Source: JAHBXL01 sp038247555
GTDB lineage: Bacteria; Planctomycetota; Phycisphaerae; Phycisphaerales; UBA1924
Direction of reading: 5' to 3'
NCBI GenBank assembly: GCA_038247555.1
Contig: JBBRUT010000004.1
Span: 1-64,000 of the forward strand
DNA length: 64,000 nucleotides
This document shows positions 1-8,171 of this stretch, piece by piece. The position numbers were made by a program, and so were the translations under genes. The notes under the pieces are model-generated. The model saw nothing but the letters and a program-made list of their open reading frames with translations. It did no database searches and had not been told where the DNA came from. Each line of letters starts with the position of its first letter. Position 1 is the stretch's first letter.

Positions 1-2
1 CG

Positions 3-584
3 TCTGATCATGTTGCGAGCCTGAAGGGGAATCGCGGCCTGGGGATCCTGCAGGTCGATGCCCACATGGACTTGCGTGTGGCGTTTGAGGGCTTCGCGTG
101 GTCCCACGCATCCATCATGCACAATGTGATGTGGCTCCTGCTCGGGGTGTCGCGGCTGGTGCAGGTGGGCATCCGCGACTATGGGCAGGGGGAACTGGAC
201 GCGATGAAGGGGTCAAAGGGTCGCATTCGAACGCACTTCGACTCTGACTGGTCACGCAAGCTTGACGCGGGCGCGAAGTTCGAAGCGCTGTGCCGCGATG
301 CGCTAAAGCCGCTCCCCAAGCACGTGTGGATCAGCTTTGACATTGATGCTCTTGATCCGGCTCTCTGCCCGCACACGGGCACGCCGGTACCCGGCGGACT
401 TTCGTTCAACCGCGCGTGCGTTCTGCTGGAACTGCTTGCAAGGTCCGGGCGCACGGTGGTCGGGTTCGATCTCAACGAGGTGTGCCCCGGTCCGAACTCG
501 AAGGAGCCGGAGTGGGACGCAAATGTCGGCGCGAGGTTGCTCTACAAGCTGTGCGGCGCGGCATCGATCACTCACAAACGCTGA
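3..584 (+). CDS. Arginase/agmatinase-family ureohydrolase (5' end missing)
   Basis: This enzyme family hydrolyses guanidino compounds such as agmatine or arginine and releases urea at a two-manganese centre. The gene enters from the left edge, so only 193 C-terminal residues are visible. The metal-ligand motifs DAHMD (57-71) and SFDIDALDP (333-359) are intact. The first codons, reading SDH, match the place of the family's GGDH motif. The late block GFDLNEVCPG is also typical. The substrate cannot be told from this part alone: agmatine, arginine and formimidoylglutamate enzymes share these motifs. Its last 13 bases overlap the 3' end of the convergent STAS gene. Confidence 0.9.
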   Translation, partial: SDHVASLKGNRGLGILQVDAHMDLRVAFEGFAWSHASIMHNVMWLLLGVSRLVQVGIRDYGQGELDAMKGSKGRIRTHFDSDWSRKLDAGAKFEALCRDALKPLPKHVWISFDIDALDPALCPHTGTPVPGGLSFNRACVLLELLARSGRTVVGFDLNEVCPGPNSKEPEWDANVGARLLYKLCGAASITHKR

Positions 585-967
585 GTGGTCGACTCGGCAG
601 CCGCATCGTGCGGGGGAACCAGTTGGCGTAGAGAGTTCGCCGCGGCATCGACACTTTCTGACATCACAAAGAGCGTGTCGAGTCTTGATCGGCGGATCGC
701 ATCGAGGTTCATGCCGGTCGCTCCCGCGATTGCGACACGTCCGTCTCTGGTCTTCACGCCAGATGTGAACTCCACCAGTGTTCCCAGCGCCAGGCTGGCC
801 ATGAAGCCGACTCGGCTCAGGTCGATGATCACGCGGCGAGGGTGCGATGACCCGACCCGACGCAGGTGCAACTGCATCGCGTCGATTTCGCGGAGTGTGG
901 CGTCGCCGGTGAGACGAATGGTGACACAATCCGCCGGGCCTTGAGCATCGGTTTGAATGTCGAGCAT
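572..967 (-). CDS. STAS-domain protein, anti-sigma factor antagonist type
   Basis: The 131-residue protein is one STAS domain, the fold of SpoIIAA-like anti-anti-sigma factors that bind and release partner-switching kinases in the cytoplasm. The pattern VIIDLSRVGFMASLALGTLV-like is recognisable in the middle. The serine at the usual phosphorylation position is kept (MAS in place of the commoner DSS). I chose the ATG at 967 because a GGAGG lies four bases upstream; an ATG at 985 and a TTG at 988 have no such site. No partner kinase or sigma factor is adjacent, so the target is unknown. Confidence 0.75.
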   Translation of the reverse strand: MLDIQTDAQGPADCVTIRLTGDATLREIDAMQLHLRRVGSSHPRRVIIDLSRVGFMASLALGTLVEFTSGVKTRDGRVAIAGATGMNLDAIRRSRLDTLFVMSESVDAAANSLRQLVPPHDAAAESTTQRL

Positions 968-1056
968 CGATCCTCCGCGTTGCATCAAGTTGCGACGGGG
1001 AGTATCTCTGTGCAGGAACGATTGGACGAGCCCGGAGGGTGGTCTTGTTCAAATCT

Positions 1057-2550
1057 TTACGAACGATGAGCAACTGACGTTCTCACCAAGGTGCGGCAGA
1101 CCCTGGCCCGCAGAGCGATCGATCGGGGTGGCAGCGAACTCTCTATGGCCGCGAGGGCATCGGCGAGCTCGACCTCGGGCTCTATCGCGCCCGCGCGGAT
1201 ACACCGCTCCGCGCACCACAGCCCCGCCAAACGATGGGCGGGCCGGGAGTCGGTCAGCATCCGCACGACGTGGCGGTGGGCGCCGGGCTCTCCCGCCAGA
1301 ACAAGCGCCCTGGCCGCGGCCGCTCGCACGCGGTGGCGAGACTCATGGCTCGCGGCAATCAGTCGCTCGCGAATGTCGGCGAAGCGGCCGATCCCCATCG
1401 CCACCATGCTCAGAGATTCGACGGCGGTTGCCGCGACTCGCGCATTCGTCGATTCGCACGCGGCGAGCAGCGCGGACATCGAAGCGGATGTTCTCGTCGC
1501 CCTCAGCGCCGCGCACGCCGCGGCGGCGGGACGGGGCATCTCCGCGACTGCCACTCGGCACAAGTCCGCTTCAAGGTCGGGGGCCATGCGACGCTGACGC
1601 GCGGTGTGAACGGCCGTTGCGAGGCTGCCGGCATCGGAGGTGTTCAGGGCCCCGCGCAGCTCGCGAAGAGCTTCTTGGCGGCCAAGCCTGACGAGCCGCC
1701 TCTGATTCACCCGCTGCTCTTCACCGATGGCCTGCGCAGCCGCCGGGTGCACTTCTCCGGGAGCGGTTGAAGTGAGCCGATGGATCGCTTCTACACGGGC
1801 GCGGCGATCGGTAACGGAGGAAGGCCTCAGAGCCGCGATTGCGCGCATGGCCGCGGCGGCAGTGCGTCCGGGCGGATTCATCGCGGCGAGCTTCTCGAGC
1901 GCTTGAACATCGCCGGCGTCGATCGCCTGCGCCAGCGCGTGGGCGGGACTGCCCGCTTCGGCGAGTGTTGACCGACGGGGATTGAGCCCGAGATGCGACG
2001 CCGCGCGGAGCTCGGCACGCTCGGCACGGGTCAGCCGATGACCAAGGTGTTCGCGGCACGGCGCGGTCCATGCGGGTTCGGCCATAGCGCGCCAGAGAAG
2101 CGTGACGTCATCTCCGAGCACACCGCGCCGAATGAGCCCGCGAATGACGAGGTGGATGGGGTGGCCGGAGTCGCGGAGCACAGCGGTCAGGGGGTTCTGT
2201 TCCACGGCAAGCCACGATCGTCCGGCGCGAAAGCGGACGAGTAGTTCGGCGACAACTGTGCGGCGATGCTCGACGTAGTGGTCGACGGCCAGCGCGAGGA
2301 TCTGAGCGGCGAGGGAAGGCGAGCCCGATCCGAGTACCGTGGATTGCAGCGCGTTTTCGGCGTGGGCGACGAGGGCAGGATCGGCATCGCCCAAAAGGGC
2401 GACAAGGCCGTTTGCGGCCGCGAAAAGCTCGGAATGGGCGATTCGCGACGCGGGGATGTTGGGTGTCGCGGTGGGCACGTGGCAGCGCGGTCGTACGAAT
2501 CGAGCGCGAAATCTCGGCCACAGCCCCATTTGCGTCATAGGTTTCGCCAT
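1057..2550 (-). CDS. HEAT-like helical repeat protein
   Basis: No enzymatic motif is visible in this 497-residue protein. It is strongly Ala/Arg/Leu-rich and is built from helical pairs, many of the form 'xxRxxAAxALxxxG', which resembles HEAT or PBS-lyase-like repeats. These usually act as protein-binding scaffolds. There is no signal peptide or membrane segment. The open frame continues upstream to 2745, but the part before Met 2550 looks non-coding, so I start at 2550 (MAKPMTQMGLW); 2538 is an alternative and no ribosome-binding site decides. It is divergent from the gene at 2827. Partner unknown. Confidence 0.65.
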   Translation of the reverse strand: MAKPMTQMGLWPRFRARFVRPRCHVPTATPNIPASRIAHSELFAAANGLVALLGDADPALVAHAENALQSTVLGSGSPSLAAQILALAVDHYVEHRRTVVAELLVRFRAGRSWLAVEQNPLTAVLRDSGHPIHLVIRGLIRRGVLGDDVTLLWRAMAEPAWTAPCREHLGHRLTRAERAELRAASHLGLNPRRSTLAEAGSPAHALAQAIDAGDVQALEKLAAMNPPGRTAAAAMRAIAALRPSSVTDRRARVEAIHRLTSTAPGEVHPAAAQAIGEEQRVNQRRLVRLGRQEALRELRGALNTSDAGSLATAVHTARQRRMAPDLEADLCRVAVAEMPRPAAAACAALRATRTSASMSALLAACESTNARVAATAVESLSMVAMGIGRFADIRERLIAASHESRHRVRAAAARALVLAGEPGAHRHVVRMLTDSRPAHRLAGLWCAERCIRAGAIEPEVELADALAAIESSLPPRSIALRARVCRTLVRTSVAHRS

Positions 2551-2628
2551 CTTAACGAGGGATGAGGTGGGCGTCCGACCCGAGGCCGGGCTGGCTCGCA
2601 TACTGAATCCGCTACCTGTTGTGGGTGC

Positions 2629-2658
2629 TTTACCCATACGCTGCACTGCTTGTATACT
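2629..2658 (+). promoter_or_regulatory. Candidate sigma-70 promoter for the gene at 2827
   Basis: A TTTACC (2629-2634) and a TATACT (2653-2658) are separated by 18 bases in the divergent region between the HEAT-like gene and the gene at 2827. The predicted transcript would have a leader of about 160 bases. The match is moderate (4/6 and 5/6 to consensus), so this is a weak prediction. Confidence 0.3.
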
Positions 2659-2826
2659 CTTGTTGTGAAATTGCTCTTGCGATCCAGCGACGTTCTTGGA
2701 ACAATGGGGCCGATATTCATCAAGTGTCTGTAAAGGCTCGGTCATGACTGACGATTCGCATTCATTTCAATCCCAACAACACGCCCGATAAGGGCATGCA
2801 TCGGTGAAGGCGCGAGGAATCCACGA

Positions 2827-3483
2827 ATGAACCTTCCGACCAAACCGAACGGTTTGCAAACGTACCAAATCTTCCTGTACCGCAAGGCGCTCCACCCGGA
2901 GCTCTTCCCCCTCAAGGGCCGTCGCCAGCTGGTTCATGGCGCGTACGAGATTGAGGCCTGGGTCATGCCGGGGGCTCATCTCCTGCGATTCCAGCACGCG
3001 AAGCTGTGTGCTTGCGAGTTGCTGACCGACCAAGAGGGTGCGTTGCCCGTCGAGGGGGCGGTAACCGGTTTTCAGTGCGCCGGGGAACACGAGTTTGAGC
3101 ACACCTTTGAGGCGGAAAAAGTCAAATACATCACGTCGGTGCAGACTGAGCAGCTCTCCGACAACCTGTACCAGGCGACGTATGAAGAGATGACCCAGTT
3201 CGCCCAGGAAACAGGGGCTCTGATTCACCCCTGGTCCGATTCCCGCGCCTCGCATCACGGGACGAACGGCCTGAATGGGCACGGCAGGAGCAACGGCCAT
3301 TCTTCCAACGGCCACTCGTCCAACGGCCACTCAATCAACGGCAGCCATGGCAACCAGACCGGCCGCAACCTGTCGATGCTGGATGTGCAGCGATTGACGA
3401 AGGAAGTCCACGCCCAGTCATACCACCTGATCGCGGCCACGGGCCTGGTCATTCGCACGCAGACGATCTTCGAGCACGCCTGA
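2827..3483 (+). CDS. Conserved-looking protein of unknown function with an NGH-rich linker
   Basis: I do not recognise this 218-residue cytoplasmic protein. The N-terminal 140 residues look like a folded alpha/beta domain (QTYQIFLYRKALHPELF start). Residues about 145-180 are a low-complexity linker of repeated NGH/SNGH units. The last 40 residues form a second predicted helical patch that contains LDVQRLTKEVHAQSYHL. The start has GAGGA nine bases upstream. There are no cofactor motifs. Base composition matches the neighbours, so it is probably a resident gene of the lineage. Confidence 0.7.
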   Translation: MNLPTKPNGLQTYQIFLYRKALHPELFPLKGRRQLVHGAYEIEAWVMPGAHLLRFQHAKLCACELLTDQEGALPVEGAVTGFQCAGEHEFEHTFEAEKVKYITSVQTEQLSDNLYQATYEEMTQFAQETGALIHPWSDSRASHHGTNGLNGHGRSNGHSSNGHSSNGHSINGSHGNQTGRNLSMLDVQRLTKEVHAQSYHLIAATGLVIRTQTIFEHA

Positions 3484-3792
3484 TCGCGCCGATTCCAGCT
3501 GGTCCCCTGGGCTGCGAGAGTGGGCTTGACGCGTCGATTGACCGATGTAGGCTTCTTCAAGTATGAACCGCGCAGCATTCATCGCCATGATTCGAATTAC
3601 CAAGCCCCGCTGAGGCTTGGCGCGCGGTCGTCTGGTTCATCCAACCCACGACGAAATGCCGCCGGGCTGAAGGCGGGGGCTTGACGGCTGCGCTTGCCGC
3701 GCGGCTCGACACCGTACCATCCCCGTCCCCATCCCGATGCAACGAGCAACGCTGCGGCACTGCGAAGTGTCCCGTTGCGAAGGACCCGTTTC
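3484..3792 (+). promoter_or_regulatory. ileS leader region with possible Ile-rich leader peptide and hairpins
   Basis: This 309-base gap holds no ordinary gene. A 16-codon frame at 3563-3613 (MNRAAFIAMIRITKPR) contains three Ile codons, and its stop lies inside a 7-bp hairpin (CCAAGCC 3600-3606 with GGCTTGG 3614-3620). A second hairpin follows: GTCGT 3627-3631 with ACGAC 3648-3652, with GGTT/AACC inside. Together this resembles an amino-acid attenuation leader, but there is no uridine run and no good ribosome-binding site. A TTGACC (3538-3543) 18 bases from TATGAA (3562-3567) is a possible promoter, but it would start transcription after the leader ATG. No T-box signature is seen. Confidence 0.3.
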
Positions 3793-6700
3793 ATGAGCAC
3801 CGACTCGCACCCACCCACCCGCCCCCCCGCCCCCCCCGCGCCCCCCGCGGCTGACAAGCCTGCCAAGCCCGAAGCCAGCAAGGTGAAGTTTCCTGTCAAC
3901 CTCCCGAAGACCTCGTTCCCGATGAAGGCGAATCTGGTTCAGAACGAACCGTCCACGCTGAAGCGGTGGAGCGGGATGGCCGCGGGCAAGGGATTGCACG
4001 CCGCGGTGGATGATGCCCGGATCGCCGCGGAGGCGTTCCTGTTCCACGACGGACCGCCATACGCCAACGGCAACATCCACATGGGGCACTTGATGAACAA
4101 GTGCCTGAAAGATTTTGTTGTTCGATCCAAGACCATGGCGGGGAAGCGGTGCGCATTCGTGCCAGGCTGGGACTGCCACGGGCTGCCCATCGAGCACAAG
4201 GTGATGACGGAACTGGTTGAGGCGAAGAAGTGGGACAAGATCGGCGCACTGCCCGAGGGCGAGCGGAAGATGATCGTCCGCCGCGAGTGCCGCAAATGTG
4301 CCGAGAAGTTTGTGAAGCTGCAGGGCGAGCAGATGCAGCGTCTGCTGACACTCGGAGACTACGCGCATCCGTATCTGACAATGGACCCGGCGTACGAGGG
4401 AGCAGTGCTGGAAGTACTGGCCGATCTTGTTGACCAGGATCTGCTCTACCGGGCGCTCAAGCCGGTGCACTGGTCGATCGCCAACGAGACGGCGCTCGCT
4501 GAGGCGGAGCTTGAGTACGAAGATCGCGAAGACCTGTCCGTGTATGTCGACTTCGAAGCGGCCGATGCGGATGCAGTATATGACGCGTTTGGTCTGGCCA
4601 GGGAGAGCGACGAAACGACGGAGCCACCGAGCGACCAAGGGGCTACCACCGAGGAAGAAGACTGGGGTCCGCGTCCGACCCAGAACCCTTCGTTCATGAT
4701 CTGGACGACCACGCCGTGGACACTACCGGCCAACGTGGGTGTTGCCGTGAACCCCAAGCATGAATACGCGCTGGTGCGGGTCGATGGGAATGTCACGATC
4801 ATGGCCGCGGGACTGGTTGAAAAGGTTACCTCCATCGCGAAGGCGGAGGATGTGACCGTGCTGGCGACGACGACGGGGGCGAAGCTGCTCGGGCTTCGGT
4901 ACAAGCATCCGTTTGTGAGCAATCCGCCCGCGTGCGGGCTGGGGCGGGTGTGCGACCCGGCCAAGCTGTGGTCGGTTGTCGCGGCAGATTACGTGACGCT
5001 GGAAGATGGCACGGGCATCGTCCACACTGCGCCCGGCCACGGCACCGAGGACTACGCCAGCGGCCTGCGCGAGCACCTGCCCATCTACTGCCCGGTGCAG
5101 GGTGACGGTACGTACGACGCCACCGCGCCCGACTGGCTTCGCGGCGTATCCGTATGGGACGCCAACAAGAGGGTGACCGAGTGGCTCCGCAACTCCGGGC
5201 ACCTGTTCCACGACCACACGTTCACGCACTCCTATCCGCATGACTGGCGCAGCAAGACGCCGACGATCTTCCGCTGCACGGAGCAGTGGTTTGTGAGCGT
5301 GGACGGTCGGCATGAGGGGTCGAACTCGCTGAAAGCAACGGGCGAGGGGCGCAACCTCCGTGCGATGGCGCTTGATGCGGTTGACAGCAGCAAGCCGGGC
5401 GCGGTGAAGTTCGTCCCCGAGTGGGGCCGCAACCGCATGCGCGGAATGCTGGACTCGCGCCCCGATTGGTGCGTCTCTCGCCAGCGCGCGTGGGGCCTGC
5501 CGATCCCGGCATTCACAACACCGGAAGGCGCGGCCGTGATGACCGCTGCGAGCGTGCGGGCAGTCGCGAGAGTAGTCAGAGAGAAGGGCTCGGACGCCTG
5601 GTTCATGCTTACTCCCGATCAGTTGCTTGAGTATTACGACGAGGCCACGGACTCGGCATTGCCCAAGTCGCTTGCGCCGGCGTTTGCACGCAATGCCCGC
5701 GGACAACTTAAGAAGGGCGGCGACATCCTCGACGTCTGGTTTGAATCCGGCTCATCCTGGAACGCTGTCCTGCGCGAGCGCAAGATGGGGTTCCCCGCGG
5801 ATCTCTACCTCGAAGGCTCGGATCAGCATCGCGGCTGGTTCCAGAGTTCGCTCCTGCCCGCGCTGGGCGCCACAGGCCAGCCCCCGTTCAAGACCCTGCT
5901 CACGCACGGCTTCATGGTCGACAAGCACGGCAAGAAGATGAGCAAGTCCTTGGGGAACGACATCAAGGTCGAAGATCTGCTCAAGGACCACGGCGCGGAT
6001 GTCTGCCGGTGGTGGGTCGCCTCGCTGTCATACGAGAACGACGTGAAGGTGGACATGGAGTTCTTCGCGCTCTCGGGCGAGAGCTACCGCAAAGTCCGCA
6101 ACACGCTGCGATTCATGCTGAGCAACCTGGATGACTATGCCCCCGCGGCGGGACAGCAGGCTCCATCCGCGTTTGAGCCTGCAAGCCTCGACGCATGGGT
6201 GCTTGGCGAGTTTGACCGGCTTTCCGCTGATGTAAAGCGTGCCTACGACGAGTTTGACTATCGCGTCGTGCACTCCAAGCTCTACGACTTCTGCAGCCAG
6301 ACACTGAGCGCGACGTATCTGGCGGCGGTGAAGGACCGGCTCTACTGCGACAAGCCGGATTCGGCCCGGCGCCGCCGCACACAGGCAGCGCTGTGGCACA
6401 TGACAGACGGGTTGTGCCGGCTTCTTGCGCCCATGCTTTCGCACACCGCCGATGAGGCGTGGCGCGCGCTGCATAAGGCAAACCCGCAGGACGATCTCTG
6501 CGTTCATACGCAGACGTTCCTTGAATCCAGCGGCGCAACCGCGGACGGCGGGTGGCAGGCGGCCATGGCCATGCTCGCCGCGGCGGGCAAATCGTTGGAG
6601 GACGCCAAGGCCGCGTTGAACATCCAGAACCCGCTGGATGCCGGAGTGCATTTGCCCGCGAGCGATCAGACACTGGCGCGGTTTGATCCGATCGATCTTG

Positions 6701-6885
6701 CGGATCTGCTTGGCGTGAGCAAGGTGTGGCTCGATGCGGACTCACAGATCGCCCGGGCGGAGGACCTTCGAGCCCGCGGATGGGAGGCCTGCGCCCGATC
6801 TTGGAAGCGGGATGGCACGGTGAAGGCCCGCCCGGATGGCAGTTTGCTTTCCGATCGCGATGCGGCCGCGCTTGGCTTGAACTGA
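3793..6885 (+). CDS. ileS: Isoleucyl-tRNA synthetase
   Basis: This cytoplasmic enzyme charges tRNA-Ile with isoleucine and hydrolyses mischarged valine. At 1030 residues it has normal length. The class I signature PYANGNIHMGH lies at residues 89-99 and KMSKS at 715-719. The tryptophan-rich editing domain sits between them (FMIWTTTPWTLPANVG). The ATG at 3793 is preceded by GAAGGA; a frame reading further upstream looks non-coding. The first 35 residues are Pro/Ala-rich and unusual. The C-terminal zinc-binding knuckle is degenerate: it reads CARSW ... LSDRD where most bacterial enzymes have CERCW ... LCERC. It is followed by a good terminator. Confidence 0.97.
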   Translation: MSTDSHPPTRPPAPPAPPAADKPAKPEASKVKFPVNLPKTSFPMKANLVQNEPSTLKRWSGMAAGKGLHAAVDDARIAAEAFLFHDGPPYANGNIHMGHLMNKCLKDFVVRSKTMAGKRCAFVPGWDCHGLPIEHKVMTELVEAKKWDKIGALPEGERKMIVRRECRKCAEKFVKLQGEQMQRLLTLGDYAHPYLTMDPAYEGAVLEVLADLVDQDLLYRALKPVHWSIANETALAEAELEYEDREDLSVYVDFEAADADAVYDAFGLARESDETTEPPSDQGATTEEEDWGPRPTQNPSFMIWTTTPWTLPANVGVAVNPKHEYALVRVDGNVTIMAAGLVEKVTSIAKAEDVTVLATTTGAKLLGLRYKHPFVSNPPACGLGRVCDPAKLWSVVAADYVTLEDGTGIVHTAPGHGTEDYASGLREHLPIYCPVQGDGTYDATAPDWLRGVSVWDANKRVTEWLRNSGHLFHDHTFTHSYPHDWRSKTPTIFRCTEQWFVSVDGRHEGSNSLKATGEGRNLRAMALDAVDSSKPGAVKFVPEWGRNRMRGMLDSRPDWCVSRQRAWGLPIPAFTTPEGAAVMTAASVRAVARVVREKGSDAWFMLTPDQLLEYYDEATDSALPKSLAPAFARNARGQLKKGGDILDVWFESGSSWNAVLRERKMGFPADLYLEGSDQHRGWFQSSLLPALGATGQPPFKTLLTHGFMVDKHGKKMSKSLGNDIKVEDLLKDHGADVCRWWVASLSYENDVKVDMEFFALSGESYRKVRNTLRFMLSNLDDYAPAAGQQAPSAFEPASLDAWVLGEFDRLSADVKRAYDEFDYRVVHSKLYDFCSQTLSATYLAAVKDRLYCDKPDSARRRRTQAALWHMTDGLCRLLAPMLSHTADEAWRALHKANPQDDLCVHTQTFLESSGATADGGWQAAMAMLAAAGKSLEDAKAALNIQNPLDAGVHLPASDQTLARFDPIDLADLLGVSKVWLDADSQIARAEDLRARGWEACARSWKRDGTVKARPDGSLLSDRDAAALGLN

Positions 6886-6907
6886 TCGTTCGTTGCGCTA
6901 ACACCAC

Positions 6908-6945
6908 ACACCCCGGTCCGGATAACGGCCCGGGGTGTTTCGTTT
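6908..6945 (+). terminator. Rho-independent terminator of ileS
   Basis: ACACCCCGG (6908-6916) pairs with CCGGGGTGT (6930-6938), and a T-rich stretch (TTTCGTTTT) follows. It lies 22 bases after the ileS stop codon. Confidence 0.85.
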
Positions 6946-6997
6946 TCTCAACAAGCGACCTTCAGCCACGCTAGATGGCCGCCGATATCGGGTTGCC

Positions 6998-7930
6998 ATG
7001 CCCGTGCCGCCTGATCCATCATCGCCCCCGCCGCCCCCGCCGCCGCAACCCAACTGGCGGAAGCCGGACGGAGCCGCCAAGCCGGCCAAGGCTGCAAAGC
7101 GCGAGCCTTCGCTGAAGCGGACGGTAGTACGGCCGGCCCGCATCGCGATCGACCCGATTGATGGAGCGTACATCTCCGACCGGCTGACGACACTCACGCA
7201 CGAGTTGGCCAACCTGCTGGATGGCTCGATGCGATGCCTCTCACTTGCCAGACGCGGAGTGGCGAGCGAGGCCGCGCCTGCAAAGCCAGTTACGGCCGGC
7301 GACGTTGCCCGGCACCTCGACACGGTTCACGCCGCGATGCATCAGATGGCGGAACTGGTGAAGTGCGCGATGCAGGGCGTTCCACTCTCTCAGACCCAGA
7401 GCGCGGCCGAGGGAACGGGCAGCATGGCAGAGGCTGTCCGGCACGCCATCGAAGTCATGTCCCCTCTCACCGATGAGCGGTGCCTGCGATTGAGCGGCGA
7501 CATCGCCGAAGAGCTTGCGGACTTGCCCGACCGGTTCATCTTTGCGATCGTTACCAACGCCATCCGCAATGCGGTTGAATCCATCGAGCGTTCGGGCCGC
7601 GGCGACGGAGCGATTGAGATCTTCGCGCGCACCGAGCCAGGACGAACGGGCCGATGCGTCGTCATCGAGATTCTTGACAATGGCGAGGGCCCTCCGGAGC
7701 TTGCTCCGCGCGGAGGCGAGAGCGTGTTCCGGCTCGGATACAGCACCAAGCGGGGCGGAACGGGTGTGGGCCTTGCGCTGTGCCGGGAGCTCGTGCAGGA
7801 ACTTGGCGGCACGATCCTGCTGACTCCGCGAGAGCTTCAACCCGCGAGCGGCCGCGGAGGGGCATCACTCCGCGCGACCTTTCCGATCCCCCGACGCCGA
7901 GACCAAGTGGAGGATGATGCGCGACACTGA
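6998..7930 (+). CDS. Histidine kinase-like sensor, cytoplasmic, short
   Basis: This 310-residue kinase is expected to phosphorylate the NtrC-type regulator encoded next. It has a Pro-rich N-terminus with no membrane segment and no obvious sensor domain. A dimerisation helix carries the phospho-acceptor candidate His68 in THELANLL. The ATPase has an N-box (TNAIRNAVESI), a G1 box (LDNGEG) and a glycine-rich lid (STKRGGTGVGLAL). I use ATG 6998; a GTG at 6935 lies inside the ileS terminator and is unlikely. The stop codon sits within a long inverted repeat (7920-8084). The signal sensed is unknown and may arrive through a partner protein. Confidence 0.85.
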   Translation: MPVPPDPSSPPPPPPPQPNWRKPDGAAKPAKAAKREPSLKRTVVRPARIAIDPIDGAYISDRLTTLTHELANLLDGSMRCLSLARRGVASEAAPAKPVTAGDVARHLDTVHAAMHQMAELVKCAMQGVPLSQTQSAAEGTGSMAEAVRHAIEVMSPLTDERCLRLSGDIAEELADLPDRFIFAIVTNAIRNAVESIERSGRGDGAIEIFARTEPGRTGRCVVIEILDNGEGPPELAPRGGESVFRLGYSTKRGGTGVGLALCRELVQELGGTILLTPRELQPASGRGGASLRATFPIPRRRDQVEDDARH

Positions 7931-8084
7931 GAGAGGGCACAGCGGGAATCCAGCCTCGGGAGCGTGAGGGCCCCAGCGGCGCTCGAACCGACCGCCGCTT
8001 TGACCACCCCGCCCCGACGATACCACGGCCCGCTGGTCCGAGAGACCCGAAAAGTCCCTCGCTGTGCTCTCTCTCAATGTTGCG
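7920..8084 (+). ncRNA. Long inverted repeat / structured RNA between kinase and regulator genes
   Basis: Positions 7920-7946 can pair with 8058-8084 over 27 positions. In RNA terms there is one interior C-A mismatch (7927/8077) and three G-U pairs (7923/8081, 7936/8068, 7945/8059). The left arm contains the last kinase codons and its TGA (7928-7930). Inside the loop AGCGGCG 7975-7981 can pair with CGCCGCT 7993-7999. Alternatively CCAGCGG 7973-7979 can pair with CCGCTGG 8030-8036, and the two cannot coexist. A further GGTC/GACC hairpin lies at 8035-8047. It could be an RNase III processing site, a switch-like element, or a miniature inverted-repeat insertion. No target-site duplication is visible. 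Confidence 0.6.
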
Positions 8085-8171
8085 AAGTCCTGATCAAACC
8101 GGAGCTCTGGCGATGTGTGCGGGCCTGACCAACGACAGCATCGCAGCAATCATGGCGCCGGGGGACATCCG

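Noticed and set aside
3484..3792. T-box riboswitch ahead of ileS
   Set aside because: No antiterminator T-box sequence (GGGUGG-ACCGCG type) or specifier loop could be found.
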